This document shows, in pieces, positions 34,807-43,734 of a stretch of DNA of 64,000 bases (the stretch's first letter is position 1; the number at the start of each line of letters is the position of its first letter). Origin of the DNA: OLB6 sp964467455 (GTDB lineage Bacteria > Bacteroidota > Ignavibacteria > Kapaibacteriales > Kapaibacteriaceae); contig CAYXQJ010000003.1 of assembly GCA_964467455.1 (NCBI GenBank), positions 1 through 64,000 of the forward strand. Reading direction: 5' to 3'. The translations under genes and the position numbers were made by a program. A model generated the notes under the pieces. That model was not told the DNA's origin and did not search any database. It was given only the letters and a program-made list of their open reading frames with translations.

Positions 34807-35961
34807 ATGTCAGATCAGTCGTTGTCGACGAAGAAGATCCTGGATGTGGTGGTCGTGCGGGACAATAAGGTGAAGTCGCGGTACAAGAACGGAGAGAAGA
34901 CGCCGATCACGAATTTCATCGAAGACTATATGAACGGACGGGTCGACGTCACGGTCGACATCCGTGAATTGATGAAACATCGGACCTTGTTCTTCAATTA
35001 CGACCTGGTGGGACACCATGCCCAGTTCGTGTTTCAGAAGTTCATTCCTCAAGTCGCCATTCACTCGAAGAAGCAGGATGAGCGTATCGTGCGGGATCAT
35101 TATGACCGACGCAACGACTTCTTCAAAGGGTTCCTTGGCGAGCGCATGATCTACACGTCGGCGTTCTACAAGACCGGTGACGAGTCGCTTACGCAAGCGC
35201 AGGACAACAAGCTGGACCTTGTGAGCAAGAAGCTGCAACTCAAGGCCGGCGACCGTCTGCTCGACATCGGCTGCGGTTGGGGCACGTTGTTGGCGCACAC
35301 GGCCAAGTACTTCGGCACCGATTCAACCGGTGTGTCGATCGCCCAGGCCGGCGTAGATTATGCGAACGAACAGATCAAGGATTGGGGTGTGGCTGACCGT
35401 GCACGGGCCATCCGCATGGACTATCGCGCGATCCCGGCCGACAAATACGACAAGATCTCCTGTCTGGAAATGGCCGAACACGTCGGCGTGAAGTACTTCC
35501 AGCGCTTCATGAATCAGATCTACGGCTTGTTGAAAGACGACGGCATCTTCTATCTCCAGATCGCCGGACTCAAGGCCGGTGTGCATCGTGAGTCGCTCAT
35601 CTGGGGCGCCTTCATGAACGAATACATCTTCCCCGGTGCTGACGCCAGCATGCCGCTGTCGTTCGTTGTCGCCCGTCTTGAAAAGGCCGGCTTCGAGATC
35701 CACAGTGTCGAGAACGTCGGCATCCACTACTCCCGCACCATTGCCCAATGGTACGAGAACTGGATGGCAAACCGTGACGCCGTCTATGATGAATACGGAC
35801 AGTGGTGGTACCGCTGCTGGGAGATCTTTCTCGGCTGGTCCGTCGACATTGCCGCCCAGGGCAACTCCACCGCCTTCCAGATCGTCTGCAACAAGAACCT
35901 CACCAACTTCGACCGCAAGCGCTGGATCAATGCGGTGAACTTGGGCGAGAGAGATCTATAA
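34807..35961 (+). CDS. cfa: Cyclopropane-fatty-acyl-phospholipid synthase family methyltransferase
   Basis: 384 aa from ATG 34807 (GGAG nine bases upstream; an alternative GTG is at 34801). The SAM-binding core LLDIGCGWGTLLAHTAKYFG is near residue 152 and the CFA landmarks are DHYDRRNDFFKGFLGERMIY, then SCLEMAEHVGVKYF and GIHYSRTIAQWYENW. The enzyme adds a methylene from SAM across the double bond of unsaturated phospholipid acyl chains at the membrane. The 3' end overlaps the convergent vapC by six bases. The leader contains a GGGGAAT minisatellite. Confidence 0.93.
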   Translation: MSDQSLSTKKILDVVVVRDNKVKSRYKNGEKTPITNFIEDYMNGRVDVTVDIRELMKHRTLFFNYDLVGHHAQFVFQKFIPQVAIHSKKQDERIVRDHYDRRNDFFKGFLGERMIYTSAFYKTGDESLTQAQDNKLDLVSKKLQLKAGDRLLDIGCGWGTLLAHTAKYFGTDSTGVSIAQAGVDYANEQIKDWGVADRARAIRMDYRAIPADKYDKISCLEMAEHVGVKYFQRFMNQIYGLLKDDGIFYLQIAGLKAGVHRESLIWGAFMNEYIFPGADASMPLSFVVARLEKAGFEIHSVENVGIHYSRTIAQWYENWMANRDAVYDEYGQWWYRCWEIFLGWSVDIAAQGNSTAFQIVCNKNLTNFDRKRWINAVNLGERDL

Positions 35962-36336
35962 GCCACGCAGTTTTCGATCGTGTGACATCAGCTTGATGCC
36001 GTGTGCCTTGCTTGTTGCAGCGATCAGTCGATCTGCAGGATCGCCGTGAAACGACGAAGGTAGTGTTGAGAGGGCTTTGATCACATTGACATCGATCGGC
36101 AAGACCTTCGTCACGTCGTGCTGAGTGGCTTGATGCAACCACTGATCCAACGGGATCGTGAACGTCACTCGCTTCTTCTGTTCCAACATATACACTTCCC
36201 AGAAAGAGATCGCCGAGATGGCGATCTCTCCTTGGTCGGCACGTTCTTCCAAGAACTCGATCTCGCGTGTTGAAAGCCGACCACTCTCTTGGTCGCTGAG
36301 CCACCAGATCCAGATATGCGTATCGAGCAGGATCAT
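35956..36336 (-). CDS. vapC: VapC-type PIN-domain toxin (RNase)
   Basis: 126 aa from ATG 36336, chosen because it overlaps the antitoxin's TGA as ATGA; GTG 36345 is an alternative. PIN acidic residues: Asp in ILLDTHIWIWW, Glu in ISFWEVYML, and Asp in GDPADRLIAATS, followed by HGIKLMSHDRKLRGL. VapC toxins cleave specific RNAs (often tRNA or 23S rRNA) when freed from VapB/Phd-like antitoxin. All visible catalytic positions are intact, so unlike HicA this pair may be functional. Confidence 0.92.
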   Translation of the reverse strand: MILLDTHIWIWWLSDQESGRLSTREIEFLEERADQGEIAISAISFWEVYMLEQKKRVTFTIPLDQWLHQATQHDVTKVLPIDVNVIKALSTLPSSFHGDPADRLIAATSKAHGIKLMSHDRKLRGL

Positions 36337-36572
36337 TCTTGCCACGCCTCAAAGTCTTCCATAGAGATCACGGACTCTTCCGGTGACGCGAGCAATGTTG
36401 CCGTCCCCCGAAGCCGTTGCCATGGTTTGGCCTCTGGGTCTTGGCTAGACGCGGGATAGATCACGGCAACCGTCTTCTTGTGCCGTACGATCGTTACGGA
36501 TGTTCCTGTTTCTTCGATCTGGCGAAGGATCTCCAGGCACCGCGCTTTGAACTCTGTTACTGTAATGGTCAT
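36333..36572 (-). CDS. vapB: Phd/YefM-type antitoxin
   Basis: 79 aa from ATG 36572 (MTITVTEFKARCLEILRQIE); the frame extends upstream to 36623 but the shorter form is the normal Phd/YefM length. The N-terminal DNA-binding region is followed by VTIVRHKKTVAVIYP and a C-terminal acidic toxin-binding tail (SPEESVISMEDFEAWQE). It would neutralise VapC and repress the operon. TAGATTGC just upstream of the ATG resembles the -7 element. Confidence 0.9.
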   Translation of the reverse strand: MTITVTEFKARCLEILRQIEETGTSVTIVRHKKTVAVIYPASSQDPEAKPWQRLRGTATLLASPEESVISMEDFEAWQE

Positions 36573-36702
36573 TTTGCAATCTAAATGACCACTTTCATCA
36601 ATCCAAGCATAAATTGCGCTCATAATGCGATAGTGACAGGATTATGTCAGATCGTGACATACTCAACCCTCTACCCTCTCCCCTCAAAAACTAACTCGCC
36701 AC

Positions 36703-36732
36703 TTGTACTGTCACTTTTTACTGTTATATTTG
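36703..36732 (+). promoter_or_regulatory. Bacteroidota-type promoter TTG-N19-TATATTTG, leaderless start
   Basis: TTG at 36703-36705, a 19-base spacer and TATATTTG at 36725-36732, an ideal match to the -33/-7 consensus. The ATG of the MerR gene begins only four bases later, so the transcript should be leaderless. Confidence 0.65.
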
Positions 36733-36736
36733 CACC

Positions 36737-37138
36737 ATGACCGATAAACAGTTCACCATCGACGAGTTGGCAGCCATGGCGAATCTTCCGGTGCGCACCG
36801 TGAGATTCTATATCCAGCAAGGCCTGGTGGACCGTCCTCTGGGGCTGGGACGTGGAGCGCAATACTCCCAGCATCACTTGGAGCAGTTGGTAGAGGTACG
36901 GACGTGGACGCAGGCCGGGCTTTCGCTCGAGCGGATCGCCCATCTACGAACCAGTCCGCCCCCTACCATCCCTGAGGATCGAACCGGAACGATCGAGGTA
37001 TGGAGTCATGTGGTCCTCGCCGACGGCGTCGAAGTGCACATCAACGCTGGTCGTGCGGGGCTCACTCCGGAACACGTGCGTGAACTTGTCAAACGAGTTC
37101 AGCAGGAGTTTCATAACATCACCAAGGAACAGTCATGA
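36737..37138 (+). CDS. MerR-family HTH regulator paired with a VIT-vWA protein
   Basis: 133 aa. N-terminal MerR winged helix: FTIDELAAMANLPVRTVRFY followed by IQQGLVDRPLGLGRGAQY. After the helix there is no cysteine-containing effector loop but a short C-terminal region (IEVWSHVVLADGVEVHINAG, then LTPEHVRELVKRVQQEF) not seen in metal or drug sensors. The stop overlaps the ATG of the VIT-vWA gene by four bases (ATGA), so the two are coupled. It is probably a transcription regulator of its own operon; the signal is unknown. Confidence 0.88.
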   Translation: MTDKQFTIDELAAMANLPVRTVRFYIQQGLVDRPLGLGRGAQYSQHHLEQLVEVRTWTQAGLSLERIAHLRTSPPPTIPEDRTGTIEVWSHVVLADGVEVHINAGRAGLTPEHVRELVKRVQQEFHNITKEQS

Positions 37139-39336
37139 GCTGGACGGAACCGGGAATGGTCACGTCGACGGGTGCGTATCTAACGCTCTCGGACAGCGAT
37201 GTGCACATCGAGATCGATGAGATGATCGCGACGATCACGACCACCCACACGTATACGAATAACGAGAACACGAATATCGAAGCGGTCTATACCTTTCCTG
37301 TTCCGCAGGAAGCGGTGTTGCTGCTGATGCAGGCAACGATCGGCGATAGAACGCTGAAGGGATATTACGTCGAACGAGAACAAGCTACACGACGATACGA
37401 ACAAGCGATCTCCGATGGCGACAGCGCCGTCTTGGTCGAACATGTTGAAGACGGCATGCAGTCGATGAGCGTCGGCAACATCATGGCCGGTGAATCCGTG
37501 ACCGTGACCATCAAGTATGGATTGGTTCTGCGATGGAACGACGACACCGTACGGATGCAGCTACCGTCGACGATCTCACCGCGATATGGCACGCCGCCAA
37601 AAGACAGGCCGGCCTATCTCGAACCTGTTATCTCGATGTTTCAGAAGAACACGATGCGTCCGAAGATCATCGTCCGCGGCATCCTGGCAAAAGCATCGGT
37701 CTCTTCCCCATCACATCGATTGCAGTTTCGATTTGATGCGGAAAGGGGCGAACTGGTTGCCACATCATCGGGTGCGATCGTCATGGATCGAGATCTGATC
37801 CTGACCTTCGTATCAGAGACACAGGAACGGAGCTGGGCACTGGCAGTAAAGAATGACGACGAGACGTCGGTGCTTGCCGGACTGCACATTACCGTGCCCT
37901 CAACTGGTACAGAGCGCAAACCGATCGAGGTGATGTACGTGATCGACTGTTCCGGGTCTATGGCCGGCGACTCGATCAAGTCGGCCAGGACGGCCATGCT
38001 GCGATCGATCCAACGACTCACACCGAACGACCGTGCCAATGCGATCGCCTTTGGCAGTCAGACCGCCTTCTTCTCGCATTCGTCTATCCGAGCAGATGGA
38101 GCAGACCGTGACCGACTTCTTGACTGGTGTTCTCAGTTAGATGCCGACATGGGCGGAACGAACGCCTATGATGCGCTGATGGATGCTCTCGTATTGATGC
38201 GCCGCGGAGCGATCCTGTTCCTCACTGATGGTGAGGTCCATAATTGGGAAGAGATCGTCTCGACGGCAAAACAGAGGAACGTTCGGATCTTCACGATCGG
38301 TATTGGCTCTGCCCCAAACATGCCGTTCGTTGAACAGCTTGCCAGATCAACGGGTGGTGCGGTTGAATTCATTTCACCAAGTGAAGACGTCGGGCGAGCC
38401 GTAGACCGCCAATCGGCCAGGATGCTCGAAACCGGTTCATCCGCATTCGAACTGCAACATCATGGAAACACGATCGCAACCTGGACCGATCAGCAGCGCG
38501 ACGTTGTCTATGACGGCGATACGATCTTGTATTCTGCCGTCTACAGCGATATGCCTCGACTTGTCAGCATCACGCGCAGCGACGGATTCGCGCTGGGTAA
38601 AGCTGTCGTGACGCAAACGTCAAATCCAGAGGTCGCACGGATCGCCGCTTCACTGCGGTTGAAGGATCTTGGACCTGACGAAGCCAAGGCACTGGCGCTC
38701 AAACACCAGCTCTTGAGCAAGTACACGAGTTGTTTGGTCGTCGATGTTCGAGTAGCAGAGGAGAAAGCCCATTCACTGCCGGAGTTGCGACGGGTAGCAC
38801 AGACCTTGTCGGCCGGTTGGGGCGGTTTTGGAGCGCGGCAAGAAACGTGTTCTGTATGCGGAAGCACCAATGTGCGCACCGATGGACGGCGTCCCCTTTG
38901 TATGGATTGCATGGATGGATGTCGGTCATACGATTCAGTTGGTGGCGGGAGTAGCTCCTCATTCTCGACCCCGAGGGTCAAGTCCATCCCTCCACCTCGT
39001 TCTAACAATGGACCCGTGTATTTGAGGACCCTTGAAACACCAAACCACGGAGATATTCTTGAACGCTTGGCTGAAACTGTTGACCAACACCTCAACGTAC
39101 TCGTGCAAGTGCTGGGGACCAACGTTGATCTTATCAACAGTCAGACATTCTCAGAGTTCTTTGCCGATACACGTTTAACAAAACTTTCACATGCTATCCG
39201 GCTGAGGTTCATGCTTGATGCACTTTCAGAACGTGAAGTGATCGTCGCGATCCTCCAACATCTCAAGAAGGAACATGCATCGATACTTCCGGCGGTCTTA
39301 CAGAAAGCCCTTAGCGCTATCGACGCATGGCCATGA
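37135..39336 (+). CDS. VIT and von Willebrand A domain protein with a zinc ribbon
   Basis: 733 aa, no signal peptide, so cytosolic. VIT domain about residues 8-125 (AVYTFPVPQEAVLLLMQATI, REQATRRYEQAISDG). vWA domain about 265-430 with the MIDAS DCSGSM near residue 272, TNAYDALMDAL and FLTDGEVHNW. Then a helical VIT-vWA linker region, a four-Cys ribbon near 571-595 (CSVCGS ... CMDC), a Ser/Pro-rich spacer and a helical C-terminal domain. Metal-dependent adhesion sites in intracellular vWA proteins usually bind partner proteins. The gene overlaps the MerR gene by four bases, and its end overlaps the convergent tlpA-like gene by 20. Function unknown. Confidence 0.88.
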   Translation: MSWTEPGMVTSTGAYLTLSDSDVHIEIDEMIATITTTHTYTNNENTNIEAVYTFPVPQEAVLLLMQATIGDRTLKGYYVEREQATRRYEQAISDGDSAVLVEHVEDGMQSMSVGNIMAGESVTVTIKYGLVLRWNDDTVRMQLPSTISPRYGTPPKDRPAYLEPVISMFQKNTMRPKIIVRGILAKASVSSPSHRLQFRFDAERGELVATSSGAIVMDRDLILTFVSETQERSWALAVKNDDETSVLAGLHITVPSTGTERKPIEVMYVIDCSGSMAGDSIKSARTAMLRSIQRLTPNDRANAIAFGSQTAFFSHSSIRADGADRDRLLDWCSQLDADMGGTNAYDALMDALVLMRRGAILFLTDGEVHNWEEIVSTAKQRNVRIFTIGIGSAPNMPFVEQLARSTGGAVEFISPSEDVGRAVDRQSARMLETGSSAFELQHHGNTIATWTDQQRDVVYDGDTILYSAVYSDMPRLVSITRSDGFALGKAVVTQTSNPEVARIAASLRLKDLGPDEAKALALKHQLLSKYTSCLVVDVRVAEEKAHSLPELRRVAQTLSAGWGGFGARQETCSVCGSTNVRTDGRRPLCMDCMDGCRSYDSVGGGSSSSFSTPRVKSIPPPRSNNGPVYLRTLETPNHGDILERLAETVDQHLNVLVQVLGTNVDLINSQTFSEFFADTRLTKLSHAIRLRFMLDALSEREVIVAILQHLKKEHASILPAVLQKALSAIDAWP

Positions 39337-40747
39337 TCATTCCGATCTCCAGATTCTCAACAGCAAGGGTGGAACCGCCGGTCTCCCAAAGGGCGGTGGT
39401 TCCATCCTTGTTGAGGATCACGTGCGTTGGGAAGGCCGTCACGCCGTTGAGATCACAGATGTCTTGTCCGTCTGGGATCGTCTGAAACGCGAGTGGCTTC
39501 TTTGAGAGATAATAGTGCAGTGTCTTGGCGTCATTGAGCGACACGGATAAAAAGACAACGTCCTTCTTATCCGCGTACTTCATCGCGAGCTCATTCAGCG
39601 ATTTGTGTTCCGCAGCACATCCTACACAACCGGCGAACCAGAAGTCCAGAACAACAACCTTACCACGTAGTTCATTGATCGAACCTTTGACACCATCGAT
39701 CGTTGTGTAGCTAAAGTCTTTGATAGCGGGTTTCTCCAACGCAGCGATCTGGGTCAGCAGAACGCTGTCGCCCGACTTCGTGGCTATCTTCACGAGTGCC
39801 TTTGCGATGCGCTCTCTGCCGTACTGCTGAGACGCGCTTCGAAGGGCCGTGAGTCCGATCTCCTTGGCCGAAGCGTACTGACCTAGAGCGGCAAGTGCCT
39901 GAACCTTCGTTGCCGCGATCCCATCAACCCTTCCCATACTTCCGAAGATATTTTCGCCGCTACGAAAACCGATCTGTTCACGACATGACGTCTCGGCTCG
40001 CTCTGTGAACCACAACGCAGTTGCCGGATCGTAGATCGCCCCCTTCTCATCAAGAAGCTTGCCGGCAATGGAATGCAACGCGTCTACATTCCACGATGTA
40101 CGCCAAGCATTGATCAGGGTTCGTAATGCCGTAGTATCAGTGATCTTTTGCGTGTTACATCGCTCGATCCAGAACTCACCCAGACTTGATCTCGGATATG
40201 CTACTGCGAGGATGAAGGTGCTGTCGAAGCGCTCTTGCGGGACGATGTATTTGCCGTCGACTTCTACAGGATAGAAGTAGTCGTTCCAGAGATAGTAGTT
40301 GTACAACAACGGATCGTCCTGACGATTTGCTGTCAATCGTCGAAGCTTTTCAGAGTCGACCGTACTATCAACCCAAGCATTGCCACCCTCCTGAAGGATC
40401 TGATACGTTGCGATCCCCTCCGGCACACGGTCCGTGGGGATGCAGATCTCGATCCGTAGATGATACGTCGAGTCGGGAAGCTCCGCTTCAACAACATACT
40501 GCATCGAATCCGTACGCCGCATCGGAAGCACGATGGCACGCTTGAACCATGCCGACTGTGCATCCAACGCACAGAACACGGTATCGGTATAGGTCGTCTC
40601 CGCATAGATCGATGTGGAAGGGGGCGTATAGGTCACCCTGATCTTGCGATCGATCGAATCAAGTGACTCGAGGTGTACGCCAACATCGGCGCACAGGCCT
40701 GTCTGCACCATGCAGCAGACCAGGAAGGCAGCTAGTGTGATGCGCAT
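39317..40747 (-). CDS. TlpA-like thioredoxin-fold exported protein
   Basis: 476 aa. Signal peptide (MRITLAAFLVCCMVQTGLC). Residues about 20-340 are an uncharacterised N-terminal region as in Bacteroidota TlpA/DUF4369-type proteins. The C-terminal 135 residues are an AhpC/TlpA thioredoxin fold with KVVVLDFWFAGCVGCAAEHK (CxxC near residue 372) and the cis-Pro segment GVTAFPTHVILNKDG. Probably a periplasmic disulfide reductase or cytochrome-maturation helper. It is convergent with and overlaps the VIT-vWA gene by 20 bases. Confidence 0.9.
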   Translation of the reverse strand: MRITLAAFLVCCMVQTGLCADVGVHLESLDSIDRKIRVTYTPPSTSIYAETTYTDTVFCALDAQSAWFKRAIVLPMRRTDSMQYVVEAELPDSTYHLRIEICIPTDRVPEGIATYQILQEGGNAWVDSTVDSEKLRRLTANRQDDPLLYNYYLWNDYFYPVEVDGKYIVPQERFDSTFILAVAYPRSSLGEFWIERCNTQKITDTTALRTLINAWRTSWNVDALHSIAGKLLDEKGAIYDPATALWFTERAETSCREQIGFRSGENIFGSMGRVDGIAATKVQALAALGQYASAKEIGLTALRSASQQYGRERIAKALVKIATKSGDSVLLTQIAALEKPAIKDFSYTTIDGVKGSINELRGKVVVLDFWFAGCVGCAAEHKSLNELAMKYADKKDVVFLSVSLNDAKTLHYYLSKKPLAFQTIPDGQDICDLNGVTAFPTHVILNKDGTTALWETGGSTLAVENLEIGMIMAMRR

Positions 40748-40769
40748 GTCTCAACATACGCAATTACCA

Positions 40770-40976
40770 CTATCGCATCGCCAGAGCGCTGTGGACTAGG
40801 TCATGAAAACGCTCGGCAGCTGCCAGCGTGTGATCGGTCTGTGGTTGGACGACGATGTTGCCTTTGAGGTCAAACACTTCTACGACACTCTTGTCGGAGA
40901 GTCCGAGTTGATGCAACATGTTGTCGGGGATCAACAGCACGTGTTTGCCGTCGACTTTTTTGATGCGGGCCTTCAT
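40770..40976 (-). CDS. AbrB/SpoVT-like (MazE-type) DNA-binding protein
   Basis: 68 aa. The swapped-hairpin AbrB core is visible: KKVDGKHVLLIPDNMLHQLG then LSDKSVVEVFDLKGNIVVQP. This is usually an antitoxin or small transition regulator, but no toxin gene follows: the next gene downstream (TlpA-like) starts 22 bases later on the same strand. Perhaps an orphan antitoxin. A 12-base minisatellite lies just upstream. Confidence 0.8.
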   Translation of the reverse strand: MKARIKKVDGKHVLLIPDNMLHQLGLSDKSVVEVFDLKGNIVVQPQTDHTLAAAERFHDLVHSALAMR

Positions 40977-40997
40977 AGAGACTTTCAGGGGAAACTA

Positions 40998-41086
40998 CGT
41001 GAGAAACTGCGTGAGAAACTGCGTGAGAAACTGCGTGAGAAACTGCGTGAGAAACTTCGTGAGAAACTTCGTGAGAGTTTGCGTGA
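40998..41086. repeat. Minisatellite, 12-base CGTGAGAAACTG units
   Basis: Seven to eight tandem copies between the AbrB-like gene and the P-type ATPase gene. The plus-strand frame reads KLRE repeats inside a longer shadow frame, which I do not accept as a gene. It occupies most of the 181-base interval. Confidence 0.9.
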
Positions 41087-41157
41087 AAGAAGTTTCGGCG
41101 CAGTGTACGCGGGTCTCGAGAGAAGGTTTCACTCCTGGAGTTGCTACGGACTAGATC

Positions 41158-43644
41158 TCAAGCATGACGTCTCTTCACCACCTCCAACAACGGCAGGATG
41201 GTCAGCGCGCCGAAGACCACCACGATCCAGTCTTCAACACTGAGCGGATAGGTGCCAAACGGAATGTGGAGTGCCGGGATGTAGACCAGGCCGAAGAGCA
41301 TCACAAGTTCCCAAAGAATGGCTGCATTCAACCAGCGATTCTCGAACGGTCTCACAAACGTGCTCACACGATCAGAACGAAACGCATAGGCCTTACAGAA
41401 CTGGATCAAGATCAGAGCAACAAAGATCATCGACATTGCCTTGGCCGGGTCGCCACCCAGCGAGATCGTCCAGGTATAGATACCAGCGTTGATGAGCGTG
41501 GACCACATGCCGCCCCAGAACATGAGAACAAAGACGCTTCTCGTGAACACACCCTGATTCGGGTCTCGCGGCCCTCGATCCATCAGATCCGCCTTGGGGG
41601 GATCAACAGCTAATGCCAGTGCCGGAAGTCCCGCCGTTGCAAGGTTGATATAGAGAAGTTGCAGTGCCGTGAGTGGCGACGGTAATCCCGCGATGAGCGC
41701 AACACCGATCAGACTGAGCTCGTCTACGTTGCTGGAAAGCACGAACATCAGATACTTCTTGATGTTGTCGAAGATGCCGCGCCCTTCTTCCACGGCCGCC
41801 ACGATCGACGCGAAGTTGTCATTCGTCAACGTCATATCGGCCGCCTCCTTGGCCACATCCGTGCCCGTAATGCCCATGGCCACGCCAATGTCGGCCTTGC
41901 GCAACGCCGGCGCATCGTTGACGCCGTCACCCGTCATGGCTACCACATGCCCCTTGCGTTGAAGCATCTCTACCAGTCGAAGTTTATGAGAGGGGGCGAC
42001 CCTGGCGTATACATCTACGTCATCGATGACGGACTCTAGATCGGTATCCGACATCTCCGTGAGATCCGTGCCCGTGATCACACGTTCATGACGGAACACA
42101 CCTAATTCACGCGCTACGGCCTGAGCCGTGATGGGATGGTCGCCTGTGATCATGATCACGCGAATACCGGCTTGCTCGCAGGTACGCAATGCCTGCGCGG
42201 CTTCTTCACGCGGCGGATCCATCATGCCGATCAAGCCAACAAATGTCATCCCCTGCTCGTGGTCGTCGATCGGTGCATGCGGATCGATGTCAACCTTCTC
42301 TGCCACCGCCAACACACGCAGGGCCTGCGAGGCCATCACGCGCGCTTGCTCGAGAATGGCGGAGCGGTCAGTATCATCAAGATCGCACGACGCAACGATC
42401 ACTTCCGGCGCACCTTTGCTGTAGGCAATGTGGACACCGGCGCATTGATGGATCGTGGTCATGCGTTTTCGCTCCGACGTGAACGGGATCTCGGAGATCC
42501 GAGGTTGTTCCCGTTCAAGATCGTGCTTGTGGATCCCCTCATGGGCAGCGGCAATGACGATCGCACCTTCGGTCGGGTCGCCTTTGACCTTCCATCGTTG
42601 TGAGTCAGGTTCGAAGACGGCGTGGGCGTCGGAGCAGAGAGTACCGATCAAGAGCGTCCGACGTCCGGCGTCCGGCGTCCCTAAGAATACGTTGGACGAT
42701 GGACGATGGACGTCGGACGTCCATACCACGCGTACGGTCATTTCATCCTTGGTAAGCGTGCCTGTCTTGTCCGAACAGATGACCGACGTGCTGCCGAGCG
42801 TCTCGATGGCAGGCAGCCGACGCATCAGGGCTTGACGTTTGACGAGGCGCTGCACGCCAAGCGCGAGTGAGATGGTGACTACGGCCGGAAGTGCCTCAGG
42901 TACAACGGCAACGGCGAGTGCGATGCCGAACATGAACATCTCAAGAAAACCCTGACCGCGAAGAAGTCCGATCGCAAACGTAACAGCGATCAAGACCAAG
43001 GCCGCTTTGCCAAGGGTCTTGCCGATTCGGTCGAGTGTGATCTGCAGTGGTGTCTTGCTCACTTCGACGTTCGACAACATCGTGGCGATCTTGCCGAACT
43101 CCGTGTGCATCCCGGTGGCGGTAACGAGTGCCTGCCCCCTACCCATCGTGATGACGGTGCCGGCAAAGACGTGGTCTTCAGGGGCCTGCTTTTGGACGGG
43201 AACGGACTCGCCCGTCAGCGCTGACTCCATCGCATGGAGTGATGCCGAGAGCGTGAGGACGCCGTCGGCGGCGACGCGATCACCGGTCTCAAGGATGAGC
43301 ACATCGCCCGGCACTACGTCGCGGGCGGGGATCTCGACCTCTTCGCCGTCGCGGATGACGGTGGCCGTAGGTGCGGTGAGTTGCTTGAGGGCTTCGATGG
43401 CGCGTTCGGCGCGGAACTCCTGGATGAAGCCCAAGACAACGGAGAACAGGACGATCACCGTAATGGCGATGGCCTCGACTTGATGTCCGAGGGCAGCCGA
43501 CACGGCCGTGGCCACGAGCAGGATGATCACCAGCACATTCTTGAACTGGTCCATCAGCAGCCGAAGGGCGGAGATCGGCTTGGCGGCTTGGAGCTCGTTG
43601 GGTCCAACTTCGGCAAGGAGTCGGGCAGCTTCAGCTGTCGTCAT
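41158..43644 (-). CDS. P2-type cation-transporting ATPase (calcium-type)
   Basis: 828 aa from ATG 43644; a longer frame to 43722 lacks support. Phosphorylation site SDKTGTLTKDE with Asp292; hinge MTGDGVNDAPALRKADIGVA; MITGDHPITAQAVAR; membrane segment motif ALPAVVTISLALGVQRLVKR; C-terminal VLSSNVDELSLIGVALIAGL and NLATAGLPALALAVDPPK. This fits the P2A/PMCA group that exports Ca2+ (or Mn2+) with ATP. The nucleotide domain contains an insert WTSDVHRPSSNVFLGTPDAG coded by GACGTCGGAC-type tandem repeats (about 42656-42725). A TATATTCG promoter lies six bases upstream of the ATG. Confidence 0.95.
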   Translation of the reverse strand: MTTAEAARLLAEVGPNELQAAKPISALRLLMDQFKNVLVIILLVATAVSAALGHQVEAIAITVIVLFSVVLGFIQEFRAERAIEALKQLTAPTATVIRDGEEVEIPARDVVPGDVLILETGDRVAADGVLTLSASLHAMESALTGESVPVQKQAPEDHVFAGTVITMGRGQALVTATGMHTEFGKIATMLSNVEVSKTPLQITLDRIGKTLGKAALVLIAVTFAIGLLRGQGFLEMFMFGIALAVAVVPEALPAVVTISLALGVQRLVKRQALMRRLPAIETLGSTSVICSDKTGTLTKDEMTVRVVWTSDVHRPSSNVFLGTPDAGRRTLLIGTLCSDAHAVFEPDSQRWKVKGDPTEGAIVIAAAHEGIHKHDLEREQPRISEIPFTSERKRMTTIHQCAGVHIAYSKGAPEVIVASCDLDDTDRSAILEQARVMASQALRVLAVAEKVDIDPHAPIDDHEQGMTFVGLIGMMDPPREEAAQALRTCEQAGIRVIMITGDHPITAQAVARELGVFRHERVITGTDLTEMSDTDLESVIDDVDVYARVAPSHKLRLVEMLQRKGHVVAMTGDGVNDAPALRKADIGVAMGITGTDVAKEAADMTLTNDNFASIVAAVEEGRGIFDNIKKYLMFVLSSNVDELSLIGVALIAGLPSPLTALQLLYINLATAGLPALALAVDPPKADLMDRGPRDPNQGVFTRSVFVLMFWGGMWSTLINAGIYTWTISLGGDPAKAMSMIFVALILIQFCKAYAFRSDRVSTFVRPFENRWLNAAILWELVMLFGLVYIPALHIPFGTYPLSVEDWIVVVFGALTILPLLEVVKRRHA

Positions 43645-43650
43645 AGACCA

Positions 43651-43658
43651 CGAATATA
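43651..43658 (-). promoter_or_regulatory. -7-like element TATATTCG, near-leaderless start
   Basis: On the minus strand, six bases before the ATPase ATG. It supports ATG 43644 as the start. Confidence 0.45.
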
Positions 43659-43734
43659 CCTGACATCGGTCATCATTATCAGACAGTCTTGTCCCTAAAT
43701 TGTGCCCGTTCCAGGAATGCACTTAGAGAGTACG

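Noticed and set aside
40803..41243. Plus-strand frame with KLRE repeats
   Set aside because: It is formed by a 12-base minisatellite, overlaps the AbrB-like and ATPase genes on the other strand, and has no promoter or ribosome site.
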